A stretch of DNA of 64,000 nt from NCBI RefSeq assembly GCF_900094575.1, contig NZ_FMAE01000005.1, positions 186,001 to 250,000 on the forward strand, in the 5' to 3' direction. A model generated the notes under the pieces. That model made no database searches and was not told the origin of the DNA. It worked only from the letters and a program-made list of their open reading frames with translations. Made by a program: the position numbers and the translations under genes. Shown piece after piece: positions 25,357 to 34,604 of this stretch. The stretch is from Bradyrhizobium yuanmingense (GTDB lineage Bacteria; Pseudomonadota; Alphaproteobacteria; Rhizobiales; Xanthobacteraceae). Positions within the stretch are counted from its first letter, which is position 1, and each line of letters opens with the position of its first letter.

Positions 25357-26328
25357 ATGAATATCGGCAAGACCGGAAAAATTCTTCTCGCCGATATCGG
25401 CGGCACCAATGCGCGCTTCGCGCTGAGCCCGAGCGGTCAGACCGGACCGATCGACTATGTCAAGGTCGCCGACTTCCCGACCGTGCGCGAAGCCATCGCG
25501 GACGTTTTGGCGCGCCGGTCCAACGGCGAGCAGCCCCATCGCGCGGTGCTGGCCGTGGCGGGTCCCGTCACCAACAATCGCTGCGTCATGACCAACAGTC
25601 CCTGGGTCATCGACGGCAACGAGCTGCAGTCCGCGCTCGGCTTCGACAGCGTCCATGTGCTGAACGATTTCGAGGTGGTGGCCTGGTCCCTGCCTGCCTT
25701 GGAGCCTTCAGACCTGGTCCCACTCGGCGGCGGCGACGGCCTGGCCGGCGAGCCGTTGCTGGTCGTGGGGCCTGGAACCGGATTTGGTGTGTCCTGCCTG
25801 GTCGACCGCCATGGTTCGCGCCTGGCCGTCGTTACCGAGGCTGGACATGCGACCCTGCCGGCGGAGAACGAGCGCGAGGAGCGCGTGATCGCCTGCTTGC
25901 GCCGGCGCCTCGGCCATGTCTCGATCGAGCGCGGCGCCCTCTCGGGCTCCGGGCTGCAAAACCTGTATGAAGCGTTGGCTGAGATCGACGGCGTCCAGGT
26001 GCCGCATCGCGATGCCGCCGGGATCACCAAGGCGGCCCTGGAGAACAGCTGTCCCGTCAGCCGCGCGACGCTCGAGATGTTTTGCGCCATCCTCGGCTCG
26101 GTCGCCGGCAATCTCGCGGTGACCTTCGGCGCCCGCGGCGGCGTCTATGTCGCCGGCGGAATCGTGCCGCGCTTCCGCGAGTTCCTCGCCGCCTCTGCGT
26201 TCCGGGCACGCTTCGAAGCCAAGGGACGGTTCCAGGATTATTTGCGCAACATCCCGACCAGGCTCGTGATCAAGCCCGATGCGAGCTTCCTCGGCCTGAC
26301 GACGTTTGCCGAGCACAATTCCGGCTGA
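25357..26328 (+). CDS. glk: glucokinase
   Basis: 323 residues of the bacterial glucokinase (Glk) family. The phosphate-1 loop ILLADIGGTNARFALS, the sugar-binding VLNDFEVVAWSLPAL, the ATP loop LLVVGPGTGFGVSCLV and the conserved TEAGHATLPAENEREER are in order. GGVYVAGGIVPRF near the C-terminus is the adenosine-binding segment. It phosphorylates glucose at C6. The ATG at 25357 overlaps no other gene and has GAGG just upstream. Confidence 0.95.
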   Translation: MNIGKTGKILLADIGGTNARFALSPSGQTGPIDYVKVADFPTVREAIADVLARRSNGEQPHRAVLAVAGPVTNNRCVMTNSPWVIDGNELQSALGFDSVHVLNDFEVVAWSLPALEPSDLVPLGGGDGLAGEPLLVVGPGTGFGVSCLVDRHGSRLAVVTEAGHATLPAENEREERVIACLRRRLGHVSIERGALSGSGLQNLYEALAEIDGVQVPHRDAAGITKAALENSCPVSRATLEMFCAILGSVAGNLAVTFGARGGVYVAGGIVPRFREFLAASAFRARFEAKGRFQDYLRNIPTRLVIKPDASFLGLTTFAEHNSG

Positions 26329-26467
26329 GTAGTGGTCTCAGGCGGCGAGTTCCCGTCATGCACAGCTGATTTGCGGCGCACCTGCGGTTCCACGCAGGTT
26401 CTGCTTGCCTGTGTGTTCCCGATGAGAAACAATCTACCCGTGTGTGGCGAAGTTGCGGGGGCGTGAC

Positions 26468-26680
26468 ATGCGTAAGCAGGATTCGGGTTTCGACTATCAC
26501 CGCTATCACCGCCTGTTGCGCGAAGCGGACAGCGAAGACAAGCGGCTGGCGCTCATCGAGCTCCTGATCGAGGAAAAGGCCCGCGACCAGCTGGCTGCCC
26601 AGCGCGCTTCGGACCGCGCGGCCATGACGGCTCATACCATTGCCAGGGTGCTGAGGAACGGCCGCAGCCCTGGCGGTTGA
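26468..26680 (+). CDS. small helical hypothetical protein, 70 aa
   Basis: Start chosen at ATG 26468 (MRKQDSGFDYHRYHRLLREA); an in-frame GTG at 26444 is an alternative. The product is highly charged and helical (DSEDKRLALIELLIEEKARD), Ala/Arg-rich, without membrane segment or signal. No family recognised. It lies between glk and a convergent receiver-domain gene. Confidence 0.55.
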   Translation: MRKQDSGFDYHRYHRLLREADSEDKRLALIELLIEEKARDQLAAQRASDRAAMTAHTIARVLRNGRSPGG

Positions 26681-26713
26681 GTTCTTCCCGCCAGGCGGCA
26701 AAAGCGCGATCGG

Positions 26714-27091
26714 TCAGCTCGGGATAGTGGCTGACGGCTCGGGAAACATCGAATCGATCATCGCCTTGAGCTGATCCATCGCGATCGGCTTGCGCAGGAT
26801 CGGCCTGCGCCGGAGCAAGGACGGCAGCAGTTCCGGACCGTAGCCTGTGGCGAACAGAAACGGTTTTCCGCGACGTTCGATCAAATCGGCGACGGGGTCG
26901 ACATAGACGCCCATCAGATTGATGTCGAGGATGGCCAGATCGTACTGCGCGGTCATGGCAAAGGCGCTGGCGTCGCGCACATTGTCTGCCTCCGCAACGA
27001 CGTGGTGGCCGAGTTCCTCCACCATGTCGGCGATCATCATCCGGATCAACGCCTCGTCTTCGACCAGGAAAACGGAGAGTCCGTCCGCCAT
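26714..27091 (-). CDS. stand-alone response regulator receiver
   Basis: 125 residues forming a single REC domain. The acidic pair is in FLVEDEALIRM, the phospho-acceptor Asp in YDLAILDINLMG, the Thr in FLFATGYGPE and the Lys in RRPILRKPIAMDQL. There is no output domain, so it may act as a phosphate sink or bind a partner protein. No kinase gene is adjacent. Similar one-domain regulators often sit far from their kinases in Bradyrhizobium. Confidence 0.9.
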   Translation of the reverse strand: MADGLSVFLVEDEALIRMMIADMVEELGHHVVAEADNVRDASAFAMTAQYDLAILDINLMGVYVDPVADLIERRGKPFLFATGYGPELLPSLLRRRPILRKPIAMDQLKAMIDSMFPEPSATIPS

Positions 27092-27203
27092 ATCAACCCC
27101 GCAATCAGCCGTGCGAAGCTAAGCATAACCGAATTGCGCTGTAGATACACGAATTCGTGGCGGGCGCCGTTAATTCACACGCGCCCGAACCGATTCAACT
27201 TGA

Positions 27204-28007
27204 TCAATCCAGTCCGCGCTCGTGGCTGAGCCGCACCATCGCCTGGATGAACACCTGCTTCTGCTTGTCGTCGAGGCTCGAAAAGAGCGGCTCGGCGGCA
27301 TCGGCGACGTTGCGCTGATCGCCGGCGCGATCGATCAGGAACTGGGCCTCGTTGCGCATCTGCTCGATGATGTCGTCGGGCGGATCGCGCTTGGCGCGCG
27401 CAATCCTCAGGTTGAGCCGCTCTGCGCCATTATGCCCGAGGTAGTGCATCGCGCTCGAGAATCCGTACCAGTGCTTCTCCTGATCCGGCGTGAGATTCAG
27501 CTCGCTCTTGATCCGTTCGATGTAGGAATCGCTATTCGCGACGATCTGCTCGGCAGTCAGCTGCGGCGCACCGGGCTGGGTCAGAACCGTGACTTCCTTG
27601 TTGTCTTTACCCTTGTTGTCCTGCGGCGCGTTCTTCGCCTCCTTGGTCGCCTTGGCGCTCTTGCCCTTGGCGCTCTTGGCATCCTTGTCCTTGGCCCCGC
27701 CCTGCTGCTTGGAATCCTTCGCCGCGTCCTTGCCGGCCTCCCGGGGCGGCGGCGCCTGATTGCTGGTGTTGGTGTTGCCGACACCGAGCACGCCGGTGAA
27801 GACGCCGACCACGCCGCCGATGGCGCCACCGAGCACACCACCGACCGGACCTGCCGCCTTGTTGCCGGCCGCGGCGCCTTCCTGAACGCCCTTGACCAGA
27901 CCTTGAGCATTCGCCACCGCGCCGGCCCCGAGCAACAGCGCGAGCATAGACCCCAGCGCCAGGCATCGCCGCAGATGAAGCCGCGCTGGTGCCGCCGGTT
28001 TGATCAT
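27204..28007 (-). CDS. Spy/LTXXQ-like periplasmic protein
   Basis: 267 residues from the ATG at 28007, preferred over two upstream ATGs because GGAG lies 6 nt before it. A signal peptide (CLALGSMLALLLGAGAVANA) precedes a Gly-rich stretch and a Lys/Ala/Asp-rich linker. The C-terminal domain contains IKSELNLTPDQEKHWYGFSS, an LTXXQ-type motif found in Spy/CpxP periplasmic chaperones, followed by conserved helices. A role in envelope stress or metal tolerance would fit that family, but is inference. Confidence 0.7.
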   Translation of the reverse strand: MIKPAAPARLHLRRCLALGSMLALLLGAGAVANAQGLVKGVQEGAAAGNKAAGPVGGVLGGAIGGVVGVFTGVLGVGNTNTSNQAPPPREAGKDAAKDSKQQGGAKDKDAKSAKGKSAKATKEAKNAPQDNKGKDNKEVTVLTQPGAPQLTAEQIVANSDSYIERIKSELNLTPDQEKHWYGFSSAMHYLGHNGAERLNLRIARAKRDPPDDIIEQMRNEAQFLIDRAGDQRNVADAAEPLFSSLDDKQKQVFIQAMVRLSHERGLD

Positions 28008-28482
28008 TCTCGTCTCCATCATCGATCTGGCCTGTCAGCGAGGATCAGCCGCCAGGCGCAACTCTATCGTTTCCGCCACTTCGAGGTCCAGACGCGGCCG
28101 ATTGCTGTCCACGCCCGAAAGGTCTTTCACGCGAAGCGGTTATCCAGCCTCTTGCGAAACTGAGGCGCAATTGCGCACGGCAGCGTTCGAGGCCGTTTGG
28201 CGCGAAGTGTGCGTCGCAAAAAACACCGTGCGCTGCGCCTGCGGCCCTATCGCCTTGCCAGACGTTGCGACCTTTCCGGGCACAACATGAGTTTTGGACG
28301 CGGAGCCGTTCGGCTTTCTCGACAGACGCGATCAATCATGATCTGATCGCGCTACCAATTTGCTGCGACCGGCGTGAATTGCCCACGCGGGCCGACGGCA
28401 CCAACAAGAAAATCGACAACAAGAACTCAAGAAAGAAGTCTCAGAGGAAACTCCAACAACAACACCCAAGCGAGGAAACGAG
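28008..28482. other. promoter region of the sugar ABC operon
   Basis: This roughly 475-nt divergent region separates the Spy-like gene from the ABC operon. No gene or RNA is recognised. An interrupted palindrome at 28328-28350 lies about 130-155 nt before the operon start; an A-rich stretch precedes the start codon and contains GAGGAAACGAG as ribosome-binding site. Confidence 0.5.
28328..28350. promoter_or_regulatory. candidate operator palindrome upstream of sugar ABC operon
   Basis: GCGATCA (28328-28334) and TGATCGC (28344-28350) are exact inverted repeats separated by 9 nt that contain a further ATCATGAT palindrome. The spacing and size suit a dimeric repressor (LacI- or GntR-type) site. 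No regulator gene is next to the operon, so this rests on sequence symmetry alone. Confidence 0.35.
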
Positions 28483-29823
28483 ATGTCACGCAAGACACTG
28501 ACGCGACGTCAATTTGTGGCTGCCACTGCAATGTCCTCCGCGGCGCTGATCTCGGCGCCCTATGTCCGGGGCGCTTACGCCGCCGGCAAGCTCTCGATCG
28601 GCTTCTGGGACCATTGGGTGCCGGGCGCCAACAAGGCCTCGACCGAGCTCGTCAACGAATGGGCGGCGAAGGAGAAGGTCGAGATTTCCATCGACTACAT
28701 CACAAGCCAGGGCAAGAAGATCGAGCTCACCATCGCGGCCGAGGCGGCGGCGAAGTCAGGCCACGATGTCCTGGCGATGCCGACATGGTGGCCGCACGCC
28801 CATGCCGAACTGCTCGAGCCGGTCAATGACATCATGGAGCCGATCATCAAGCAGAACGGCGACGTGAACGGCACCGTCAAATATTTGGGACGGGCCGGCA
28901 ACAAATGGCTTGCGGTGCCCGCAACAATCGGAAGCCAGATCAAGGGGCCCTGCTCCCGCATCGATCTCCTGAAGAAGTTCGCCAATATCGATATCCAGGA
29001 AATATATCCGGCGGGCAGCCAGCCCAAGGCCGACAACTGGAACATGGAGACATTCCTGAAGGCGGCCGAGGCCTGCCAAAAAGGCGGCGTGCCCTTCGGC
29101 ATCGGCCTGGGCGAGACCACCGACAGCACCGACACTGCCGGCGCCATCTTCCAGTCGTTCGGCGCTGAGCTGGTCAATGCCAAGGGCGACCTCACGGTGA
29201 AGACGGACGCGGTTCGCCAGGCGCTCGAATTCTACAAGAAGCTTATCGCGGTCCTGCCGCCCGACGTCGCCGCCTGGGATGACGCCTCCAACAATAAGTG
29301 GCTGATCTCCGGAAAAGGCGCGCTGATCATGAATCCTCCGAGCGCGTGGGCGGTCGCCAAGCGCGACGCGCCGCAGGTCGCAGAGCAGTGCTGGACCCAC
29401 GGCATGCCGTCCGGTCCGAAAGGCCGTTATGCGCCCTACCTGCCTTATTTCTGGGGGACCTGGAGCTTCTCCAAGAACAAGGAAGCGGCGAAGAGCCTGC
29501 TCACGCATCTGTCGCAGCCGTCATCGATCGAGAAGTTCGTGGCCGCGAGCGGCGGTTACGACCTGCCGGCCTACGCGAACATGACGACGCTGAAGACCTG
29601 GCAGGAGGAAGGGCCGCCGAAGGGCACCCTTTATCACTACCCCAATCCCCACAATCACCAGACGCTGTCGATTGCGGCCTCTCCTGCTCCTCCCAAGATC
29701 GCCCAGCAGATCTATGCGCAGGCCACGCTGACCAAGATGTGCCTCCGCTACGCGCAAGGCGAGAAGATGGAGGCGACGCTCGCTTGGGCGGAGGGTGAGT
29801 GCGAAGGCTTCATGCGAAGCTGA
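28483..29823 (+). CDS. CUT1 sugar ABC transporter substrate-binding protein
   Basis: 446 residues of the extracellular solute-binding protein family 1. The N-terminus MSRKTLTRRQFVAATAMSSA carries a twin-arginine motif (TRRQFVA), so export is probably by Tat. The mature protein begins near AAGKLSIGFWDHWVPGANKA. Later segments such as ISGKGALIMNPPSAWAVAKR and YFWGTWSFSKNKEAAKSLL fit ligand binding by family 1 proteins. Substrate unknown. First gene of the operon. Confidence 0.92.
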   Translation: MSRKTLTRRQFVAATAMSSAALISAPYVRGAYAAGKLSIGFWDHWVPGANKASTELVNEWAAKEKVEISIDYITSQGKKIELTIAAEAAAKSGHDVLAMPTWWPHAHAELLEPVNDIMEPIIKQNGDVNGTVKYLGRAGNKWLAVPATIGSQIKGPCSRIDLLKKFANIDIQEIYPAGSQPKADNWNMETFLKAAEACQKGGVPFGIGLGETTDSTDTAGAIFQSFGAELVNAKGDLTVKTDAVRQALEFYKKLIAVLPPDVAAWDDASNNKWLISGKGALIMNPPSAWAVAKRDAPQVAEQCWTHGMPSGPKGRYAPYLPYFWGTWSFSKNKEAAKSLLTHLSQPSSIEKFVAASGGYDLPAYANMTTLKTWQEEGPPKGTLYHYPNPHNHQTLSIAASPAPPKIAQQIYAQATLTKMCLRYAQGEKMEATLAWAEGECEGFMRS

Positions 29824-29944
29824 GACAGAGACCGGCGGCTCACGCTGGACGTGAGCCGCCCGGTCTGGCTGCCGCCACAAGCTTCAATTTCTGAAGCCGG
29901 TTCCGCCGGCTTCCGTGCGAACGATCCTGCGAGGAAGATGCATC

Positions 29945-30883
29945 ATGGCTGATGCCGTAGTTCGGCAACCCGGCGTCGCCCGGCCTGCGAGCGCCCGTAA
30001 ACGTGCAAGCCTGCACAACGCCCTCAGGCGGAAATCGACCGTGGCGTTCCTGATGACGCTGCCGCTGATCCTGCTGATCACGCTGCTCGTGGTCTATCCG
30101 GCCTTCTATTCGCTGCATCTGGCAACGCTGAACAAGTCGATGCAGAAGTTTGTAGGCTTCGGCAATTTCGAGTTCCTGTTCAGGCGCGACACATTCTGGC
30201 TGGTGGTCAAGCAATCCTGCATCTTCGCTATCACGGCCGTGGTCTTCAAGGCCCTGATCGGATTCGTCGTCGCGCATTTCGTTCACAACATTCCGGCCAA
30301 GGGCCAGCGCAAATGGCGCGGCATGCTGCTCGTGCCCTGGGTGATCCCGCCCGCGATGAGCACGCTTGCCTGGCTCTGGCTGTTCGACCCGTCCTACAGC
30401 GCCTTCAATTACACACTTGCATTCTTCGGTATCGGGCCCATCCCGTGGACCGGCGACGCCGCCTGGGCGCGTTTCGCCGTGATCCTGGTCAACGTCTGGT
30501 ATGGCGCGCCCTTCTTCATGATCATGTATCTGGCCGCCCTAAAATCGGTGCCCGATCAACTCTACGAGGCCGCCGCCATCGACGGCGCCAATTGGTGGCA
30601 ACGCATCTGGTATGTGACGCTGCCGATGATGCGCAACATCATCGCGATCACCACGCTGTTCTCCCTCATCGTCACCTTCGCCAATTTCGACATCGTGCGC
30701 ATCCTGACCGCGGGAGGCCCGCTGGATCACACCCATATCTTTGCGACATGGGCGTTCCGGGTCGGCATCGAGGGCAGCGACATTCCGCTCGGCGCCAGCG
30801 TCTCGCTGTTCATGGTGCCGATCCTGGCGGTCGCCGCAATCTTCATCCTTCGCGACGTCAACAAACGCGGGAACGAAGCCTGA
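29945..30883 (+). CDS. CUT1 sugar ABC transporter permease (UgpA/MalF-like)
   Basis: 312 residues with six hydrophobic helices. The start at 29945 (MADAVVRQPGVARPASARKR) follows GAGGAAG; the upstream ATG at 29915 adds unlikely residues. The EAA loop reads YEAAAIDGANWWQRIWYVTL, typical of CUT1 permeases. Its TGA overlaps the ATG of the next permease (TGATG). Confidence 0.92.
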   Translation: MADAVVRQPGVARPASARKRASLHNALRRKSTVAFLMTLPLILLITLLVVYPAFYSLHLATLNKSMQKFVGFGNFEFLFRRDTFWLVVKQSCIFAITAVVFKALIGFVVAHFVHNIPAKGQRKWRGMLLVPWVIPPAMSTLAWLWLFDPSYSAFNYTLAFFGIGPIPWTGDAAWARFAVILVNVWYGAPFFMIMYLAALKSVPDQLYEAAAIDGANWWQRIWYVTLPMMRNIIAITTLFSLIVTFANFDIVRILTAGGPLDHTHIFATWAFRVGIEGSDIPLGASVSLFMVPILAVAAIFILRDVNKRGNEA

Positions 30884-31794
30884 TGAGCACCATGACAATC
30901 GACAAGGCCGGACCGCGCCGCAACGTCAAATACGGCAGCATGAGCCGCGACCGCGCCTGGGCGCTGCGCTGGTCCTACTTCTTCCTGGTGCTGTTTGCGA
31001 TCTTCTCGCTGACGCCGCCACTCTACATGCTGATCACCTCGCTGAAGAGCAGCGCCGAGATTTCGGCGGCGACCAACCCTTGGTGGGTGTTCCATCCGAC
31101 GCTGGACAACTATGCCGAGCTGCTGACGTCCAACCAGTTCCTGCGCTTCTTCTGGAATTCGGCGTGGGTCTCGATCATCGTGGTGACTCTCACCATGCTG
31201 ATCAGCGTGCCGGCCGCGTTCGCGCTGGCACGCATGAAGTTCTGGGGCTCGGCGACACTCGCCACTGGCGTGTTCCTCACCTACCTCGTCCCCGACAGCC
31301 TGCTGTTCATTCCGCTATTCAAGATGTTCGCGCTGATCGGCGACTGGACGGGAGTCCAGCTGATCAACAGATGGTACGTGCTGCTCTTCATCTATCCGAC
31401 GCTGACGGTCCCGTTCTGCACCTGGATCATGATCGGCTACTTCGCCTCGATCCCGAAGGAGCTCGACGAGGCCGCCATCATCGATGGAGCGTCCTGGTTT
31501 CAGACACTGACGCGGATCTTCATTCCGGTCGCGCTGCCCGGGCTGATTGCCGCGACCATCTTCGCCTTCACCGTATCCTGGGCGCAATTCCTCTATCCGC
31601 TCGTGTTCACGACCTCAACGGACCAGCTCGTTCTGCCGGTCGGCATCATCACCACGCTGATCAAGGGCGACGTCTTCAATTGGGGACAGATCATGACCGG
31701 CGCGCTGCTCGGAGCCGCGCCGCCGCTCATCATCTACGCCTTCCTGATGGACTACTACATTGCCGGCCTTACCGCCGGTGCGACAAAGGGTTGA
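30883..31794 (+). CDS. CUT1 sugar ABC transporter permease (UgpE/MalG-like)
   Basis: 303 residues. The opening helix YFFLVLFAIFSLTPPLYMLI and the EAA loop DEAAIIDGASWFQTLTRIFI identify the second permease of a CUT1 importer. Start at 30883 is fixed by the one-base TGATG overlap with the upstream permease. Together the two permeases form the membrane channel. Confidence 0.92.
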   Translation: MSTMTIDKAGPRRNVKYGSMSRDRAWALRWSYFFLVLFAIFSLTPPLYMLITSLKSSAEISAATNPWWVFHPTLDNYAELLTSNQFLRFFWNSAWVSIIVVTLTMLISVPAAFALARMKFWGSATLATGVFLTYLVPDSLLFIPLFKMFALIGDWTGVQLINRWYVLLFIYPTLTVPFCTWIMIGYFASIPKELDEAAIIDGASWFQTLTRIFIPVALPGLIAATIFAFTVSWAQFLYPLVFTTSTDQLVLPVGIITTLIKGDVFNWGQIMTGALLGAAPPLIIYAFLMDYYIAGLTAGATKG

Positions 31795-31814
31795 AAGCGA
31801 GGGGTTGAACTGAA

Positions 31815-32915
31815 ATGGCCGACGTTTCCTTGCGGAAGGTAGTCAAGCGTTACGACGATGTCGAAGCCGTGCGCGGCATCGACCTCGACATCGCCGACCA
31901 TGAGTTCATTGTGCTGGTCGGCCCCTCCGGCTGCGGCAAGTCGACCACGCTGCGCATGATCGCAGGCCTCGAGGACATCAGCGACGGCGACATCATGATC
32001 GGCGGCGATATCGTCAACGACGTGCCGCCGAAGGACCGCGACATCGCCATGGTGTTCCAGAACTACGCGCTCTACCCGCATATGACGGTCGCGGAGAACA
32101 TGTCGTTCGGGCTGCGGCTGAAGCACTATCCCAAGGCCGAGATCAAGGCGCGGGTGACCGAAGCCGCCCGCCTCCTCGACATCACCGATCTGATCGACCG
32201 CAAGCCGAAGCAGCTCTCCGGCGGCCAGCGCCAGCGCGTCGCCATGGGCCGGGCCATCGTGCGCAATCCCAAGGTCTTCCTGTTCGACGAGCCGCTGTCC
32301 AATCTCGACGCGAAGCTCCGCGTGCAGATGCGGATCGAGATCAAGAAGGTGCACCAGAAGGTGCGCACCACCACCGTCTACGTCACCCACGACCAGGTCG
32401 AGGCGATGACGCTGGCCGATCGCGTCGTTGTCATGAACAAGGGCAAGATCGAGCAGATCGGCACGCCGAACGAGCTCTACCACAAGCCGGCGACGCGCTT
32501 CGTTGCCGGCTTCATCGGCTCGCCCGCGATGAACTTCATCCCGTGCCGGCTCGAGGACGTCGGCGGCACGCTTCAGATCCGCCTCACCGATCGTCTTGCC
32601 TTTCCGCTGCCGCCGGCCCGCGCCGCGCGCTACAACGCGCTGCCACGCACCGACAAGCTGCTGCTCGGCCTCCGTCCCGAGCATCTCACCGAGTGGCATG
32701 CGCATCTGGCGCCCGGCGTCGAGACTTTCGACACCGTGCTCGACGTCACCGAACCGATGGGGATGGAGACGCTGGTCTATTTCGGACTCGAGGGCACGCC
32801 GGTCTGCGGCCGCGTCGATCCCAATGCCGGCGCCAAGGACGGGGCACCCATGCGCCTGGCGATGGACCTCAACAACATGCACCTGCTAAATGAGGAGACC
32901 GGCGTCGTGTTGTGA
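31815..32915 (+). CDS. sugar ABC transporter ATPase (UgpC/MsmK type)
   Basis: 366 residues. Walker A LVGPSGCGKSTTLRMIAG, Q-loop AMVFQNYALYPHM, signature LSGGQRQRVAMGRAI, Walker B VFLFDEPLSNLD and H-loop VTHDQVEAMTLADRVVVM are intact. The C-terminal TOBE-type regulatory domain follows (LLGLRPEHLTEWHAHLAPGV). It powers the importer; no damage is seen, unlike the other ABC cluster. Confidence 0.95.
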   Translation: MADVSLRKVVKRYDDVEAVRGIDLDIADHEFIVLVGPSGCGKSTTLRMIAGLEDISDGDIMIGGDIVNDVPPKDRDIAMVFQNYALYPHMTVAENMSFGLRLKHYPKAEIKARVTEAARLLDITDLIDRKPKQLSGGQRQRVAMGRAIVRNPKVFLFDEPLSNLDAKLRVQMRIEIKKVHQKVRTTTVYVTHDQVEAMTLADRVVVMNKGKIEQIGTPNELYHKPATRFVAGFIGSPAMNFIPCRLEDVGGTLQIRLTDRLAFPLPPARAARYNALPRTDKLLLGLRPEHLTEWHAHLAPGVETFDTVLDVTEPMGMETLVYFGLEGTPVCGRVDPNAGAKDGAPMRLAMDLNNMHLLNEETGVVL

Positions 32916-32951
32916 CGCCGCGATCCAAGAAAGCGAGCAGGTAGGGGAGCG

Positions 32952-33941
32952 ATGGCGACCAACAAGAAGAAAATTTTCGTTACGCAAACTTTGTCGCAAG
33001 GGGCTCGCGCCCTCCTCACCCAGCGGGACGATATCGAGCTCGTCGAGTTTCCGAACCTGATCTCGGCGAAGGATTTCGAGGCCTTGTTGAAGAGCCATGC
33101 CCCCGTCCACGGCGTGGCCCTCGGCGCCACCGCTTTCGGCGAGACCGAGCTCGAGGCCGCGCGCGACATGAAGGTGGTAACCCGCATCGGCGTCGGCTAC
33201 GACGCCGTCGACGTGCCCGCCCTCTCCCGCCGCAAGGTGCCGCTGATGGTCGCCGGCAGCGCCAATTCGCCCTCGGTTGCGGAGGCGGCGCTGTTCATGA
33301 TGCTGACGCTGGCCAAGCGCGCGCAGGAGCTGCATTCCTGCGTCAAGGAGGGCACCTGGGCCGACCGGCTCGGCATGCTGCCGTTCGACCTCTACGGCAA
33401 GACCGTGCTGATCATCGGCTTCGGCCGCATCGGCAGCCGCACAGCGAAGCGCTGCCTGGCGTTCGAGATGAAGGTGCAGGTCTACGATCCCTACAAGGAC
33501 GCCGCCGACATCAAGGCGGCCGGATGCGAGCCGGTCACCGACCTCGATGCCGCGCTGCCTCACGCCGACTTTGTCACCATCCACTGCCCGAAGACGCCGG
33601 AGACCGTCGGCCTATTCGATGCCGACAGGATCGGCCGCATGAAGGATAGATCCTACCTCATCAATACCGCGCGCGGCGGCATCGTGAAGGAAGCGGCGCT
33701 CTATGACGCACTGACGTCCGGAAAGCTCGCCGGCGCTGGCATCGACGTGTTCGAGGTGGAGCCGCCGCCGGTCAGCAACGCGCTGTTCGCGCTACCCAAC
33801 GTCATCATGGCCCCGCACGTCGCCGGCGTCACGGTCGAGGCGGTGAGCCGCATGAGCGAGCAGACCGCGCGCAATATTTTGAGCGTGCTGGACGGCGATC
33901 CCATCAGGCAAAACGTCATCAACCAGGACGTGCTGGGCTGA
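32952..33941 (+). CDS. D-2-hydroxyacid dehydrogenase (SerA-like)
   Basis: 329 residues with the Rossmann nucleotide loop VLIIGFGRIGSRTAKRC. Catalytic triad residues are visible: Arg in LINTARGGIVKEAAL, Glu in GIDVFEVEPPPVSN and His in IMAPHVAGVTVEAVS. It reduces 2-oxo-acids or oxidises D-2-hydroxyacids with NAD(H). It ends the sugar ABC operon, 36 nt after the ATPase, hinting that the imported solute is, or yields, a hydroxyacid such as a sugar acid. No ACT domain, so it is not a full-length SerA. Confidence 0.88.
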   Translation: MATNKKKIFVTQTLSQGARALLTQRDDIELVEFPNLISAKDFEALLKSHAPVHGVALGATAFGETELEAARDMKVVTRIGVGYDAVDVPALSRRKVPLMVAGSANSPSVAEAALFMMLTLAKRAQELHSCVKEGTWADRLGMLPFDLYGKTVLIIGFGRIGSRTAKRCLAFEMKVQVYDPYKDAADIKAAGCEPVTDLDAALPHADFVTIHCPKTPETVGLFDADRIGRMKDRSYLINTARGGIVKEAALYDALTSGKLAGAGIDVFEVEPPPVSNALFALPNVIMAPHVAGVTVEAVSRMSEQTARNILSVLDGDPIRQNVINQDVLG

Positions 33942-34108
33942 GATTATGAAGGTCGGCGGCGCGCTCGCCCGCCTTCGGAAGGCCAGAAAGCGTCCCATTT
34001 TGGTGCAGATCGGGCCCCAACTCAGCCTTAATCAAACGCGCGTAATGGGCTTGAAACGCGGCGGCGGTGGGACAGACTGGCCGGCGCGGCGAGCTGGAGG
34101 ATGGACCC

Positions 34109-34600
34109 TTGTCAGAGATCGACCCGACCGACCACGCGCTGGCGACCATCGCCAGCATCCTGGAGCACCCCGAGCCCGTTCTCGTCATTCGCCAGACCGA
34201 GACCGAAATCGTGGTCGCCGGAGAGCGTGAGCACATCGCGTCGGACGAGCCGCCGATCGTGGATGAGCATCCGGTGATCGACGAGCATCCCGTGGTCGAG
34301 GAGCAGCCGCTGGCGCCGGAGCACACCGATGCCGATGGCTACAGCAAGGTTGGTCCGGGACCCATGGTCGCGATCCGTCTGAAATGGACGGTCCACCGCG
34401 GCGATGACGGCCAGTACTACGTCCACGAGACCATCGGCGAGCAATCCGCGCCCGTGGTCAGCGGTCCCATGACGAGCGAGGCCGCGGTGCGCTTCGTCGA
34501 CACCCAGCAAGACGAGGCGCAGCGGCGCTTCGAGCTGCTGCGCAGCGAGATCGCCGGCCGCAGCTCGCTCGCCGATTACGAACGCAAGGGCGAAGCGTAA
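34109..34600 (+). CDS. acidic hypothetical protein with His-Pro repeat, TTG start
   Basis: The likely start is TTG 34109-34111, with GGAGG 8 nt upstream; an ATG at 34067 is further away. The product begins (M)SEIDPTDHALATIASILEHP. Residues about 48-66 carry a degenerate repeat (IVDEHPVIDEHPVVEEQP). The second half reads MVAIRLKWTVHRGDDGQYYV and looks like a small folded beta domain. About 163 residues; no known family recognised. Confidence 0.6.
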   Translation: MSEIDPTDHALATIASILEHPEPVLVIRQTETEIVVAGEREHIASDEPPIVDEHPVIDEHPVVEEQPLAPEHTDADGYSKVGPGPMVAIRLKWTVHRGDDGQYYVHETIGEQSAPVVSGPMTSEAAVRFVDTQQDEAQRRFELLRSEIAGRSSLADYERKGEA

Positions 34601-34604
34601 GACC

